The translations under genes and the position numbers were made by a program. Positions 29,496 through 39,669 of a stretch of DNA of 64,000 nt are shown here, one piece after another (the stretch's first letter is position 1; each line of letters opens with the position of its first letter). A model generated the notes under the pieces. It made no database searches. It worked only from the letters and a program-made list of their open reading frames with translations, and had not been told where the DNA came from. Source of the DNA: Corallochytrium limacisporum (taxonomy: Eukaryota > Opisthokonta); NCBI GenBank assembly GCA_002811645.1, contig PDIP01000053.1:2478-66477 (forward strand), in the 5' to 3' direction.

Positions 29496-31202
29496 TCACA
29501 TGGCGTGTGACAAACCATAGCTCTGTTGTGGTCGACTGTTAAGTGGCGGCCTCGGAGTAGCAGACTTGATGATGGGGGTCTGGGCAAAGTCACTTGCATC
29601 GGGCATCACAGTCTTCTGCACTTGACCGCTGTGTACGACGCCAGAGTCAAATTCTTCAGCTTCGTCCAAGTCGGGAATGCGTTTGACATTGGCTGGGGTG
29701 GTACTGGCTGCCTGGGCCATGCGCAGCTTTCCCGCAGACGCTGGGGTAAACAGAGCAGACGGCGAAGGAATGCCGAGGGCACGAAGTTTGGCGGCAGGAG
29801 TGGCGGACATCCCCACACCACCAGGAATTTCGCGCAGACCAGCGGTGGCCGCAAAGGAGGAGCCAGTCTTGTCAGGGGTGCGCACAGCGTCGACGCTGCT
29901 TGTGCCAGCAGTGCGAAGATAGTTGCTCAGGCTGACAATTGCAGCATCCTTGGCCTGGGCCTGGCGCTCGTGGCGGGCGCGTTCAGACAGAAGCAAATCC
30001 TCTTTCTCCTTCAGTTGCCCATTGCTCTCTTCTAGCTGTTCCAAAGTATCGGCAAGGCGCTGCTCAGCTTCAGCCTCAGCTTCGCGAGTGGTCTCCAGCG
30101 CGTGGCGCAGAGCATTGACCTCAGCAATTAGCAAGCGGACGGTGCGGAGAGGGCCCTCCTCACCGTTCTCGAGAAGGTTTCCATCGCGCAGCTCTGTAAT
30201 CTTGGGCTGACTATTGGTGGTCTCAATATTGTCGACTTTCAGAGCAGCTTCAGTCTCATCCCAAATAGTGGCGCACAGCTGTGCAAAATGGGCAGAACGG
30301 CTGTGATGCTGAGCAATGTTGACTTTGATCGTCTCGTCGTCGTCTGAAGCATCAGTCGGGTGCAGGGCTTCTTCCAGCATCTTGCTGCTGGCACCATCAA
30401 TTTGTCTGTTGAGACGGTCCACTGCCGGAGATTTGGGGATGGTCTCTGGGTCATCATCGTTATCCTCCTCAACGGGAATCCTTTTGTTCGGATATGGGGT
30501 AACTTGCATGTCGCTGAACGTTCTTCGCATGGCATCAGTTTCTGGGGTTGCTGCGGCACGATCAAGAGCAGTGGTCGTGAAGTCGTTCTCCTCCATGTCG
30601 TCCTCACCGAACAGATTCCGGGCCAAAATATCATTGGAGGTTGGAGTCACAGCGGTTTGCTGCTGCGGTCCAATCGCCCGGGGAGTATTCACAAAGCGGG
30701 CCGTCTTGCGTTTGACTGCATCAGAAGGGCTCCTGTGAGAGGGCACGTTCTCCGTAGTTTGTACTGATCCCAATGCTTTGCGGGACGGAGTAGTACCCTG
30801 GTGCTTGTCCTTAAGCATTTCATCCGTCAACCGACCAGTCGTGGGGACTCCCACGGCCGCCAAGCGCTCCCGCAGCTCCTTGTTGGCCCTCATGAGCTCA
30901 CTGTTTCTCTGCTTCATGGCCGGTGTCAGGCCTGCCCTCAGTTCCATGCGAGCAACGCCGATATTATTGCTCTGGTGAACCTCATGCCGGCGACGTCGTT
31001 CCTCAGGGGTCAATGCATACTTACTCTGGTCTGTTGTCGTAGAATCCCATGCGGGCTTTGGCTTAGGCTTCCGCTTCTTTGCAGAGTTGGCCGGTGTGTT
31101 TCTGGTGTTGGTCAAGGGCTTAGGCGCCAAAGCACGAGTCCCCGGGGTTCTGGGAGTACCAACCCTATTGTTCGGCGGCAGTGGTGTCGCCATGAATGTC
31201 AT
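29496..31202 (-). CDS. coiled-coil protein with SPICE1-like N-terminal motif
   Basis: 568 aa, mostly disordered. The first 50 residues are rich in TP sites and end in a basic KKRKPKPKP stretch. Residues 52-88 carry AWDSTTTDQSKYALTPEERR followed by RRHEVHQSNN and a conserved-looking MEL; this resembles, from memory, the W-D-x-(S/T)-V-x-D-L...TPEEL..R.E.H.S.N block of spindle and centriole-associated protein SPICE1. A coiled coil spans about 350-430 (ALRHALETTREAEAEAEQRL). Many (S/T)P sites suggest cell-cycle kinase control. If the link holds, the protein acts in centriole duplication or spindle formation. Start at 31202 has A at -3; a second ATG lies 9 bp downstream. The gene is real by its length and composition; the family is tentative. 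Confidence 0.6.
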   Translation of the reverse strand: MTFMATPLPPNNRVGTPRTPGTRALAPKPLTNTRNTPANSAKKRKPKPKPAWDSTTTDQSKYALTPEERRRRHEVHQSNNIGVARMELRAGLTPAMKQRNSELMRANKELRERLAAVGVPTTGRLTDEMLKDKHQGTTPSRKALGSVQTTENVPSHRSPSDAVKRKTARFVNTPRAIGPQQQTAVTPTSNDILARNLFGEDDMEENDFTTTALDRAAATPETDAMRRTFSDMQVTPYPNKRIPVEEDNDDDPETIPKSPAVDRLNRQIDGASSKMLEEALHPTDASDDDETIKVNIAQHHSRSAHFAQLCATIWDETEAALKVDNIETTNSQPKITELRDGNLLENGEEGPLRTVRLLIAEVNALRHALETTREAEAEAEQRLADTLEQLEESNGQLKEKEDLLLSERARHERQAQAKDAAIVSLSNYLRTAGTSSVDAVRTPDKTGSSFAATAGLREIPGGVGMSATPAAKLRALGIPSPSALFTPASAGKLRMAQAASTTPANVKRIPDLDEAEEFDSGVVHSGQVQKTVMPDASDFAQTPIIKSATPRPPLNSRPQQSYGLSHAM

Positions 31203-32060
31203 GTTTTTACGATTTGGTTGTCAGTGATTCTTTACATTATGTCTTTGTCCTTCGCACAAGATTCAAAAACCAGGACGGACGGTGGCCTTCTCAAATAGTC
31301 GGAAAGGATGCCAGTATCATCGCCATTTCCTTCTCTCAGCAACCAATTTGCAAGCACAAACATACGCGCGTACATATACGCGGCCTGGGGCCATTGATTT
31401 TCACACAACCCAGAGCAAACCAATTCAGTGCGTGCACCCAGGGAACCATAGAGCGTGCTCTTGAAATCCCAGTGAACGATTCTTTCCCGCCACCTCGGCC
31501 AGCCAAGGGGAAAGACCCTGGGTTAGCCAGAAGCCACCCGGCGATGGGTTCGCAAGCGGAAATTTTCTTCCTTTCGGTTGGTTAGGTGGCGTTCGAACCG
31601 TTCGCGCCCAATATTACAGGGACCGGAGCTCTCAGGCCAGCAACGTTACGCGACGAAGAAAACTGAAAGCACTATTTATTTGAATTGGGCAGGGAAGCCA
31701 CTGAGGCTTCCGGTACATTCTCTACCTCCACCGGGGAAAGGCGACTAGGGAGGAGGGGCCGGTCTCATGGAGAAAACGTGGTACATTCGGTACGGCCACA
31801 GGGACTGTGTTGTCTATTTCGACAGCGACTGTTTGGGGGGGGGGGAGTGGTTTGCTGGCTGCAGCTTGCTGTAGGGACGGAGCCACGGCGGACATGTTTT
31901 GGCCTGACGCCAACGGAGCCATGGGCTCGGCAACTACCGCTTGGAAACTATTTCACGTCTAAAACGTAGTATGAACAGGTTTTTAGAGTTTAATGAATGA
32001 TTTACGTAAGTAATCAAGGGGTTCGGTATTTTTCCGAATAGATCACAATAGATCACAACC
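31203..32060. promoter_or_regulatory. divergent promoter interval SPICE1-like / ADRM1
   Basis: 858 bp. Holds an 11-G run at 31835-31845. No gene or RNA seen; a GTTCGAAC stretch near 31590 does not fold as a tRNA. Confidence 0.45.
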
Positions 32061-33038
32061 ATGTCACTCTTTCCAGTCTCCGCAGCGCCGGAGAGCAATA
32101 ACTTAGTAGAGTTCAAGGCAGGGAAGATGACTATGGACGACAATAAATTGGTGACTGCTGACGAGCGTAAGGGCAAGATTTTTCTTTACGTTGCAGATGA
32201 CGGACTTCTGCACTTCTGCTGGCAGGAGCGAGCCAACAACGTGGCACAGCCAGAGGATGACCTTATCATTTTCCCTGGCCAATGCGACTTCAAAAAATGT
32301 AAGAGTGCTCCTGAAGAGTCTCGGGTAGCTATATTCTCCTTCTGTGACTCTGACCGTAAGATATTCTACTGGATGCAGGACCCTGACTCTTCTCAGGATC
32401 AGCGTCTTTGGAATCGAGTAAACGCCATTCTGAATGCTGATGACCCTAAGGATGCAGGCGATGGCATGCCCGAGGAACCCAATGGTGATGCTGGGCAGGG
32501 CGGAACTGGTGCTGGCGAGAGCACTGAAGACGCTAGAGATGCAGATGCCAATGATGCCACAGACGGCCAGGGAGGCGATGCCATGGACACAGAGGAAGGG
32601 GGAACAGGCGCAGGTGAGGGCGGTGCTGCCCCTGGTGGTGCGACAGATATGAGTTCTGCAATGCGCTCCATGGGAATTGACTGGGGACAGCTTGGCCAGC
32701 AGATTGGAGCCATGGGGCAGCAGGGACCCCGTGACATTTCGTTGATGGATGTCATTTCTGCGGACTCTATGTCTTCGACCCTGGATGACGACACAGTACT
32801 TTCTCGGCTCGTGGAACATCTCCCTCCTTCGTTGAGCAAGACTCGTGGGGAACTGCTGGAGACCTACCGCAGTGCGCAATTTTCACAGGCTGTTGGCATC
32901 GTTGAATATGCCATTCACACAGGTGACTTTGGTGCAGTGGCTGCGGAACTAGGCCTTGACTTTCAACAGATTATGACACCTACGGTTGATAGCTTCCTCA
33001 CCGCGCTGCAGAACAAACACGCCACGACCAGTACCTAG
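32061..33038 (+). CDS. ADRM1: proteasomal ubiquitin receptor Rpn13 / ADRM1
   Basis: 325 aa. Residues about 13-125 are the Pru domain (LVEFKAGKMTMDDNKLVTADERKG, LLHFCWQER, DLIIFPGQCDFKKC, KIFYWMQD), which binds ubiquitin and docks on Rpn2. A glycine/acidic low-complexity linker spans about 130-215. Residues about 225-320 form the DEUBAD domain (DVISADSMSSTLDDDTVLSRLVEHLP onward), which in animals and some fungi binds and activates the deubiquitinase UCH37/UCHL5; budding yeast Rpn13 lacks it. Start context CAACC before ATG is good. It converges on the CAP-domain gene 78 bp away. Confidence 0.96.
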   Translation: MSLFPVSAAPESNNLVEFKAGKMTMDDNKLVTADERKGKIFLYVADDGLLHFCWQERANNVAQPEDDLIIFPGQCDFKKCKSAPEESRVAIFSFCDSDRKIFYWMQDPDSSQDQRLWNRVNAILNADDPKDAGDGMPEEPNGDAGQGGTGAGESTEDARDADANDATDGQGGDAMDTEEGGTGAGEGGAAPGGATDMSSAMRSMGIDWGQLGQQIGAMGQQGPRDISLMDVISADSMSSTLDDDTVLSRLVEHLPPSLSKTRGELLETYRSAQFSQAVGIVEYAIHTGDFGAVAAELGLDFQQIMTPTVDSFLTALQNKHATTST

Positions 33039-33116
33039 GATATTGTAGATCAATACTAGAAACACTGCATAGCTTCGAAAATCACATAATTATTTCTTTA
33101 GTCTCATACTATCGTA

Positions 33117-33719
33117 TTACAGGATGTACATGGCAAAAATGACAACACTCAATGTTGTCGACATTGCAATGTTTGCTGCTCCACCTCCATCATCCCCATC
33201 GGAAGGTCCATCGCCATCCTCGGTCTCCAGGGGAGCGGACTGAGGTTCATATCCATTGATCCTGAGGAATATCTGTGTATAGTACGGGGTTCCATCAGAG
33301 TCATCTTCGATCCCAAGGCAGGCAACATTGAAGACGCCATTCTCTATATTTGTGCGATGCCCACTGCTGCGGAGCCATCCATTCGTGACTACGTCAACGG
33401 GAGAGTACCCGTACGCAACGTTCTCGGCGGAAGAATTAATGGAGTAGTGATCTCGCATCTCAGTCACACGGTCTGAAAATCCGTCGTGGTTGATGTCCTT
33501 ATTATCTGCTTGCCCCCTGGAATGGTCCTCGCACAGATTCTGGAGTCTCTGATCACAATACATCTTCTGGAGCCCCTCACTGTCTCTATGGTCGTTAATC
33601 GTGTCAAAGGTTGTTTCCTCATCGGCGCTCAGATTGCATCCATCCGTCCATGGAGACTCAGCTTGCACGAACCCAGCAAATAAACTGATGCCAATGGCTA
33701 CATTTTGTAGGACCCCCAT
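33117..33719 (-). CDS. secreted or GPI-anchored CAP/SCP-domain protein
   Basis: 200 aa. Residues 1-20 are a signal peptide (MGVLQNVAIGISLFAGFVQA). Residues about 35-155 form a CAP domain with the typical residues H65 (CEDHSRG), E99 (SAENVAYG) and H121 (SSGHRTNI). The pattern HDGFSDR...ENVAYGYSPVDVVTNGWLRSSGHRTNI resembles the bacterial and lower-eukaryote YkwD-type CAP more than animal CRISP proteins. After an acidic G/D-rich linker (GDGPSDGDDGGGAAN), the C-terminus is a 16-residue hydrophobic segment that ends the protein, as in a GPI-attachment signal. It is therefore probably a surface protein of unknown function. Confidence 0.85.
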   Translation of the reverse strand: MGVLQNVAIGISLFAGFVQAESPWTDGCNLSADEETTFDTINDHRDSEGLQKMYCDQRLQNLCEDHSRGQADNKDINHDGFSDRVTEMRDHYSINSSAENVAYGYSPVDVVTNGWLRSSGHRTNIENGVFNVACLGIEDDSDGTPYYTQIFLRINGYEPQSAPLETEDGDGPSDGDDGGGAANIAMSTTLSVVIFAMYIL

Positions 33720-34971
33720 GGTGAATCTTACACACCTACTCCCACCGTGCTTACATACTCAGCAGGCAAGACTGGTGTCTTCCGTACAGTGCCACATCAG
33801 TCCTCAACCTTTTGTACCTTCACATACGTTGCTTTTTGCCACCCTGCACAGCATGGTGATTTCGTTAATCGGACTTGTACCCAACAAAAGAATTGAGGAC
33901 ATTCGCATAGATTTGCTCCTACATCTGTCCTTTCCGGCTTTGCAAAATCGCTACCGGCACCGGGGCGCGAACCCACCGTGCGCACCACCCTCCTAGACCC
34001 CACCGGAGCCAGAAAAAATCGAACCAATGACATCGCAGCATATTCCTCACTCTTTGGCCCAACAATTTGCACGGTTGGTGAAAAAAATTCAGAAGAGGGC
34101 CGACTGAGTGTCGTCATTGAGGGGACATCTATCTGCGCGGTCCGGTGCCAGCGATGGAATGAGCATGCCCTGCAGTGTCCGTTCCATCACGAGAGATAGC
34201 CGACGTTACTGTTTGACGCGAACGATTCGATAGCAGAAACCTATACGCATACATTGTGGATGAAAAACGAATGTCAGCATTATCTGACTCACCATGTCCG
34301 ATGTGATTACCCTGTCTCAGACGACTATGTTGGCGATCTACCGGTCATCTATCTTCGTTTGCATCTTCATTGACAGCGACAAGCAGGTAGACCAAAACTC
34401 TGAGAGATGAAAAAGTCCTAGCACACCCATCACTGACGAGGACGACGAAGATTGTGACAATAATATACCAAGGAAAGTGGACTACCGCTGCTGAGTAAAC
34501 CGGCAAAACTCACACCTGCTACCCCACGCTGGGTGGTAGATAGCCCCTCTCTTTTGGTCGCGGGAGCAACGCCGGTGGTTGGCTGGGCAGAGGTGGCACA
34601 AAAGGTCAAATGGGGGCCTATTTTCTCACTCTCACATTGGGCGGGAAATATTTGAGACCGAGGTCCTTCGTGATGAGGGCGAGAAAGGGTCTCCCGCCGG
34701 TGAGCCCCGTCTCTCTCCGGGGAGCACACTGGCCTGCCCCTGAGCTAAACGGTACACGCCCGTGCCGGATGAAAACGGCAAGATCATCATATCGGATTGG
34801 GTATGTCTGTGTATGCCCATTGAAACAGTGGTATAAGATAGCCCTTCTGTATGAAGTACGGCTGTATGTCTTGAGCTTCATGGACATCTGTACGGAAGGG
34901 AAAGGAATCGGTTGAGCATGTCGAACAGTTGTGACGAAAAAGTTTAGGGCCCTATATAACGCAGGCACAAA
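33720..34971. promoter_or_regulatory. divergent promoter interval CAP protein / RFWD3
   Basis: 1.25 kb. Unlike the other divergent intervals it has no G- or C-run of eight or more. CTATATAAC at 34952-34960 lies only 12 bp before the RFWD3 ATG, too close for an ordinary TATA box. Nothing else seen. Confidence 0.45.
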
Positions 34972-37008
34972 ATGTCAGCAGAGGATTCTGATGCATCCGC
35001 GTTCATGGACGAATCTGAGTTACGAGAAGCTGCTCTGTCTGTAAACGTCAGAGTTGCGTCTGGTGCTTTGCAAGATGTGACCAACCGGTCCCCGTCACAT
35101 AGAACCAAGACTGTCGCAGCTCACAAACAGGTGTCGGCAACTCGTTCAGCTAGTGATGAGGATGAGGATGATGGACATAATTGTCCAATATGTATGGATC
35201 CATACACAACTACCGGAGAACATCAAGCCACGGTATTAAAATGCGGGCATTTGTACGGCAATAGGTGCATTCGAACGTGGTTGAAACAGGGAGGGTTAAA
35301 CAAGGCTTGTCCCTCGTGCAATGCTCCAGTTCGTGCCAAGGACTTGGTCTCATTGACTGTGACACGAGTTTGTGCCGTGGATAACAGTGATAAGGAAAAC
35401 ATTTTGCGTTCATTGGAAAGAGAGCGAAAACTCCGACTGCGGGCAGAGGAGAGAGAGGCGACCCTTGAATGCGAAAAGCTGTCATGGACGAAGCGAGCAC
35501 AAAAGGCTGAAGAAGACCTGCGTGTGGTCCGCACAATTCTGGCCCGAACAAAGCAAGCTGTAGAAGACATGGAGCGGAAGACTATAACACATCCGACTGA
35601 TCAAGAAAAAAACGAAAATGCCGTGGTGAATCGTGCCCAAACGGCCCTCAAAAATGTACTTTCATCTCTATGGGTTAGAGCTGTTGACCGTCCGATCGAG
35701 TGGGAACAGCATCTCAAGGGTACAGAGTTCGCATTCATTCCTGCAATGGGAGTGACTGTGGTTGGCGCATTGAACATAGATCGGGATATTTGGGGACTCA
35801 TTGGTATTCCCTGTAACAGTAACAAAGTTGTGCAATTTCCGTTTGCAAATGGATCATCACATTTGGGGCGAATCACTGGACTAGCAGTTGGCGATTGCCC
35901 TAGTTATGTCCCAACAACTGGTGAATGGACAAGTGCATACGAAAATGGTACTTCGTTGGTAGCTGTTATGTACCATAAGGTCGTGCGTGTATTGGATTTC
36001 GAGAATCAGTGGGTGAAAGCAACCTTTCGGGCACATACACGTCCTTACCAACCACGTAGTTGTCGGTGGTTGCCACCAACCGTCCAAGAAGCCCAAAGGA
36101 ATCCCACGAGACCTTTGAGGTTTATTGTGTGCGGTAGCGCGCGAGCAAGCATTGTCGTGCAGGACATGCACCATTCGACAAACATACCGCGAACCTTAGC
36201 TCTCCAGAAGGATGATGAAAAAACTGTGTTTGGTGGGCGATACCCTGAACCTCTGAGAGGAATCCACATATGGGATTCCTACAGTCGTAGTACAGGTGAA
36301 TCTTTCCAGGACAACAACCCGAAAGAAGCTGATGACGTGCAACCTGAAAAGAAACGCTGCCTGGATCTCGGCAACGATGGCTATGATCTCCTGTTATGGA
36401 CCCAGAAGGCCGTCATTTTGACCCGTGCGGAAGTTGATAAGTGCACCGGTTTACTAGAGGAGCGTCTGATATATGTCGCTCATACGGAATTTAAAAGACT
36501 GTATGAGACAATGAGTACTCTGGAGCCTAATGTGTTTGTTCTCCATGGCTATGAAAATAATGAAGAAGAACCTGGTATCTACATTTTGCGCATCGATATC
36601 CGCAACGGTGGAGCACAAATGTTCTGTAAGAAGGTTGACATGGGTAAGGTAGGGGTGCCCGGACGAAAGGAAAAGGCCATGACAGTCTTTCATCGCAAAG
36701 GCAAGACAATTCTTGCTTACAGTGTCGCGGAGCAGCACCTGATTCGGTTTGCTTGGCTTAAGGGTCTGGATGACTACGGTCACGGTACTGTTGATTGGGA
36801 CTCGGCAGATTTTGAGACAGTTCTCATCCCTGGCTATACACGTCACCCAACTGGAGCGTCTGCGTGCCAGAGCGTCCTCTGTGGCAACATCGGCATTCCT
36901 ACCGCCGACACCTACCTCATGGTTTCACTATATGACAGACAGATCAGCTACTACGACATCACGGAAGGAGCTGGTCAAGACGATATGCCCGCAGACGGCT
37001 TGCTGTAA
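34972..37008 (+). CDS. RFWD3: RFWD3-type RING E3 ubiquitin ligase
   Basis: 678 aa. The RING lies at 71-116 (C71-x2-C74, C91-x-H93, C99, C113-x2-C116) with glycine at the usual fifth ligand position in CGHLYGNRCI, a feature shared with animal RFWD3. The spacer TTGEHQATVLKCGHL and IRTWLKQG also match. A coiled coil follows (about 145-205), then a WD40-like C-terminal region (about 225-670) without a clear WD repeat pattern. In animals RFWD3 ubiquitinates RPA, RAD51 and p53 at stalled forks and in interstrand crosslink repair (FANCW). TP53 is not implied here. Codons are more AT-ending than in RPL26 or ADK. Converges on the transporter gene 69 bp away. Confidence 0.9.
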   Translation: MSAEDSDASAFMDESELREAALSVNVRVASGALQDVTNRSPSHRTKTVAAHKQVSATRSASDEDEDDGHNCPICMDPYTTTGEHQATVLKCGHLYGNRCIRTWLKQGGLNKACPSCNAPVRAKDLVSLTVTRVCAVDNSDKENILRSLERERKLRLRAEEREATLECEKLSWTKRAQKAEEDLRVVRTILARTKQAVEDMERKTITHPTDQEKNENAVVNRAQTALKNVLSSLWVRAVDRPIEWEQHLKGTEFAFIPAMGVTVVGALNIDRDIWGLIGIPCNSNKVVQFPFANGSSHLGRITGLAVGDCPSYVPTTGEWTSAYENGTSLVAVMYHKVVRVLDFENQWVKATFRAHTRPYQPRSCRWLPPTVQEAQRNPTRPLRFIVCGSARASIVVQDMHHSTNIPRTLALQKDDEKTVFGGRYPEPLRGIHIWDSYSRSTGESFQDNNPKEADDVQPEKKRCLDLGNDGYDLLLWTQKAVILTRAEVDKCTGLLEERLIYVAHTEFKRLYETMSTLEPNVFVLHGYENNEEEPGIYILRIDIRNGGAQMFCKKVDMGKVGVPGRKEKAMTVFHRKGKTILAYSVAEQHLIRFAWLKGLDDYGHGTVDWDSADFETVLIPGYTRHPTGASACQSVLCGNIGIPTADTYLMVSLYDRQISYYDITEGAGQDDMPADGLL

Positions 37009-37077
37009 GGGGCAGAGCACATCTGAACAACACATAATGTATCTTCTAGGAATTCATTTGTACACAATTTACTGAGG

Positions 37078-38151
37078 CTACTTACCCCGATTGAAGACAC
37101 TGTCGTCATCGTTTGCGTCCCCATTGACAACTGGACTTTCAAACTGTCCAGACAATTCAATGTCCTTTCCTGGAACAGGTGCATATCCCGTAGCCTGTGG
37201 CTTTGGAAGCGACGCATTGTCCCGTTTCTGATTCGCCTCAACGTACTTGATGTAAGAATAGTACAGGGAACCGAGAATACTAATGTTGATACCAAGGAAG
37301 TTGATAACACTGAAGACATAGTCCGGAGAAATGAGCATACCAAAGTAAGTGCTCAACACATTCTTCAAGCAACCCACGACGCTGGTGGTCAGGGCGCTGT
37401 TGTAGGAGGTGCATAGGAAGATGCTGTAGTTCAATACGGCACCCAGGATACAACTCAGAATGAAACACAGCTGAAAGCCTAATGAGCCAAAGTACTCAAA
37501 TTGCATCACCTTTTCATGCTCTCCAGGAATCATGAAATAGATGACAATTAGAATTGGCAGAGAGAAGAATGTGTTGTAGTATATCAACCCGAATGTACCG
37601 AGATCTTTGGAGTCCAGCTTCTGCTTGAGTACCGCACCATAAAGAGCCGTGAATACATTGTTAATTGTGATGATGGTGTATCCCCAGGCATCAAAGGAGA
37701 GGTCGTCAGCCGCGGCCACCACAGCGCCCAGAATCATGCCGGCGACGCTCATCTTCACCTCATAGGTAGCCTCAATCCCCTGAATATACTGCTCAGCCAC
37801 CATAATCATCCATATGCTGAAGCGACGAAGCACTGTGAACATTGGAATAGAAATAGCCTTTGTACCGCCTAGACCAGTGACCTGATTTCCCATGAAGATC
37901 AGTGGCAAGGGCCAAACTTTCTTGAACACCCGGTGCGAGTAGTCTTGGAACTCAATCTGTCCGGAGCGCTTCAACAATTGCAGCGCAATGAGAGTGATAA
38001 TACCCTGGCCAATGGCCAACGCCATAGACGATGGGAAACCCCACGATGTTAAGGTCCATTTGTTTGCAAAAACTATAACCAAAGAGGCGACGCCGTAAAA
38101 TGCTGCGGCCCCAGCCTTCATTGTACCGGTCACCTCCGTTGTCACCACCAT
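37078..38151 (-). CDS. Golgi nucleotide-sugar transporter, SLC35D-like
   Basis: 357 aa from the ATG at 38151 (AAT before ATGG); the frame is open 52 codons further to an ATG at 38307, but that extension lacks family similarity. About ten membrane segments of the drug/metabolite transporter superfamily. Family blocks: GFPSSMALAIGQ, GLGGTKAISIPMFTVLRRFSI, AAADDLSFDAWGYTIITINNVFTALYG, KQKLDSKDLGTFGLIYYNT, and LCTSYNSALTTSVVGCLKN followed by NFLGINISILGSLYYSY. These match SLC35D1/D2-type UDP-sugar carriers (UDP-GlcA, UDP-GalNAc, UDP-GlcNAc) and, more distantly, GDP-mannose transporters. The exact sugar is not predictable from sequence alone. The tail (about 310-357) is polar and cytosolic. Confidence 0.9.
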   Translation of the reverse strand: MVVTTEVTGTMKAGAAAFYGVASLVIVFANKWTLTSWGFPSSMALAIGQGIITLIALQLLKRSGQIEFQDYSHRVFKKVWPLPLIFMGNQVTGLGGTKAISIPMFTVLRRFSIWMIMVAEQYIQGIEATYEVKMSVAGMILGAVVAAADDLSFDAWGYTIITINNVFTALYGAVLKQKLDSKDLGTFGLIYYNTFFSLPILIVIYFMIPGEHEKVMQFEYFGSLGFQLCFILSCILGAVLNYSIFLCTSYNSALTTSVVGCLKNVLSTYFGMLISPDYVFSVINFLGINISILGSLYYSYIKYVEANQKRDNASLPKPQATGYAPVPGKDIELSGQFESPVVNGDANDDDSVFNRGK

Positions 38152-39669
38152 ATTTCCAGTGTTTGTTTCAATCTCGTGGTTTGAGGTAGTCGAACGCTTA
38201 TGCAGACAGTGGTGGTATTGCGCCGGCCATTGCCCTATGATCCTCCAAATAGGTTCAGAGCCTGTCCAAACTACTGCCTGTCTTACTGACCACTGCAACA
38301 ACCTCATCGATTCCGTGGTTCACCTGCACGGCTTAGTCCGGGTCCATGTCCAATGATCCCCCGTGGTGCCAGGTGATCGAAAATCCCTCACACCAGTGCC
38401 TCAGAGGAAACAAACCCCCCCCCCTTCCCTCGGCGCGGGAACACAGTTCGTGCACAGCGCTGGGGTACATTGGTCGAGCAGGCTGAGGGCTCTGACCTCG
38501 ATCACTGTATTCACCAGGGCGGGGTCCCCCGCCGCTCTTTCCTCCGTTCTTATGTTCCCTTGCGGTGGTTTTCTATTGGTTCCCACCGCGTCGGCCACCA
38601 CCGGCTCGGGTGTTGCTGTGTGCTCAGCGCGTGTGTGTGTACGTGTGTGTGTGTTGCAAATTTACATCGGCGACCGTCCCATGGATTCCTCCCTGAGCGT
38701 TGGAGGATGCTTCATCTGTTCTTTCTTACTTTCAACACTTCCCGGTATTTTCCTTTTATCTGCGGCACACGCAGACCGGGCCGCTGCGATGAAGGACAAA
38801 TAAAAAAAAACGACAAAAGAACAGGGAGTGGTGGTGGTGGCTTTAGGCTCCAGTGTAGCGTGGCTATGANNNNNNNNNNNNNNNNNNNNNNNNNNNNNNN
38901 NNNNNNNNNNNNNNNNNNNNNNNNNNNNNNNNNNNNNNNNNNNNNNNNNNNNNNNNGGGGGAGGTGGATCCGCAGCACGGTAAATGAAGGGGACTGGCTT
39001 TTTAGGGCCGATGGTCAGTTGCGTCACACACTTTCCCCGCTACCGCCGGCCCCCCCGGGGGCACCAACGCGAACAAAGAACGCCAGATTAAAAACACTCT
39101 TCGGGCGGGGAGCGCGAGGGAAGGGTAGGGGTCTGCGGTGCTCTCTGCCCGCGCGGGCCTCTCGAAACAAAAAGCCAGCGAGAGTCCGAGAGGGGTTTTT
39201 TGCGGATGGGAGGGGTTGGGGGGGCACAGCAGTCGCTCCCGGGCCGGGCAAGCGCCCCGTACTCTTTGCTGATGGGGCGGACTGCAAGCGAGCCAGGGAG
39301 TGCAAAGTAGGCAGGCAGGGGCATTTCTGGACGTACTTTGGCTTAGCCACGGTGTGGATCAGAAATATCTAGCGTGCCTTTTGCTTGCACTGGACCTGTG
39401 TGGGTGCCGTGGATGAACGGAGGTCCGAACCGCCTCGCTTGCTGAGACGCTACAAGGAAGATCATTCTGTCTCCGAAGCTATTTCTTCCGGCCATGGGTG
39501 GCTACAACATGGTATGTAGAGGGTCATCCGCTTAGCAGTATGCAGAGCACAGCGGACTGAATACAATTGTTCGCTTCGCAGAGAGGACATTGATGATGTG
39601 TAAGATGATGTGTAAGAAAATGTGTATGTTTGGGGGGTAGTTCTCAGAGAGTCAATCATTGTTAACTAG
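38152..39669. promoter_or_regulatory. divergent promoter interval SLC35D-like / TRPC4AP, with assembly gap
   Basis: 1.5 kb. Contains a 10-C run at 38415-38424, a GT-rich alternating tract at about 38630-38654 (Z-DNA prone), an assembly gap at 38870-38956 and a C7G5 element at 39050-39061. No gene supported; frames that run through the Ns are artefacts. Confidence 0.5.
38870..38956. other. assembly gap (87 Ns)
   Basis: Run of N; the right edge begins with GGGGGAGG, so a homopolymer is again next to the gap. Confidence 0.95.

Noticed and set aside
31570-31640. possible tRNA B-box on the minus strand (GGTTCGAACGC)
   Set aside because: T-stem is mismatched and the upstream A-box and anticodon arm do not fold.
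33950-34030. GGTTCGCGCCCC on the minus strand as a possible tRNA
   Set aside because: No A-box or acceptor stem at the expected distance.
34952-34960. TATA box before RFWD3
   Set aside because: It lies only 12 bp from the ATG, so transcription would start inside the coding sequence.
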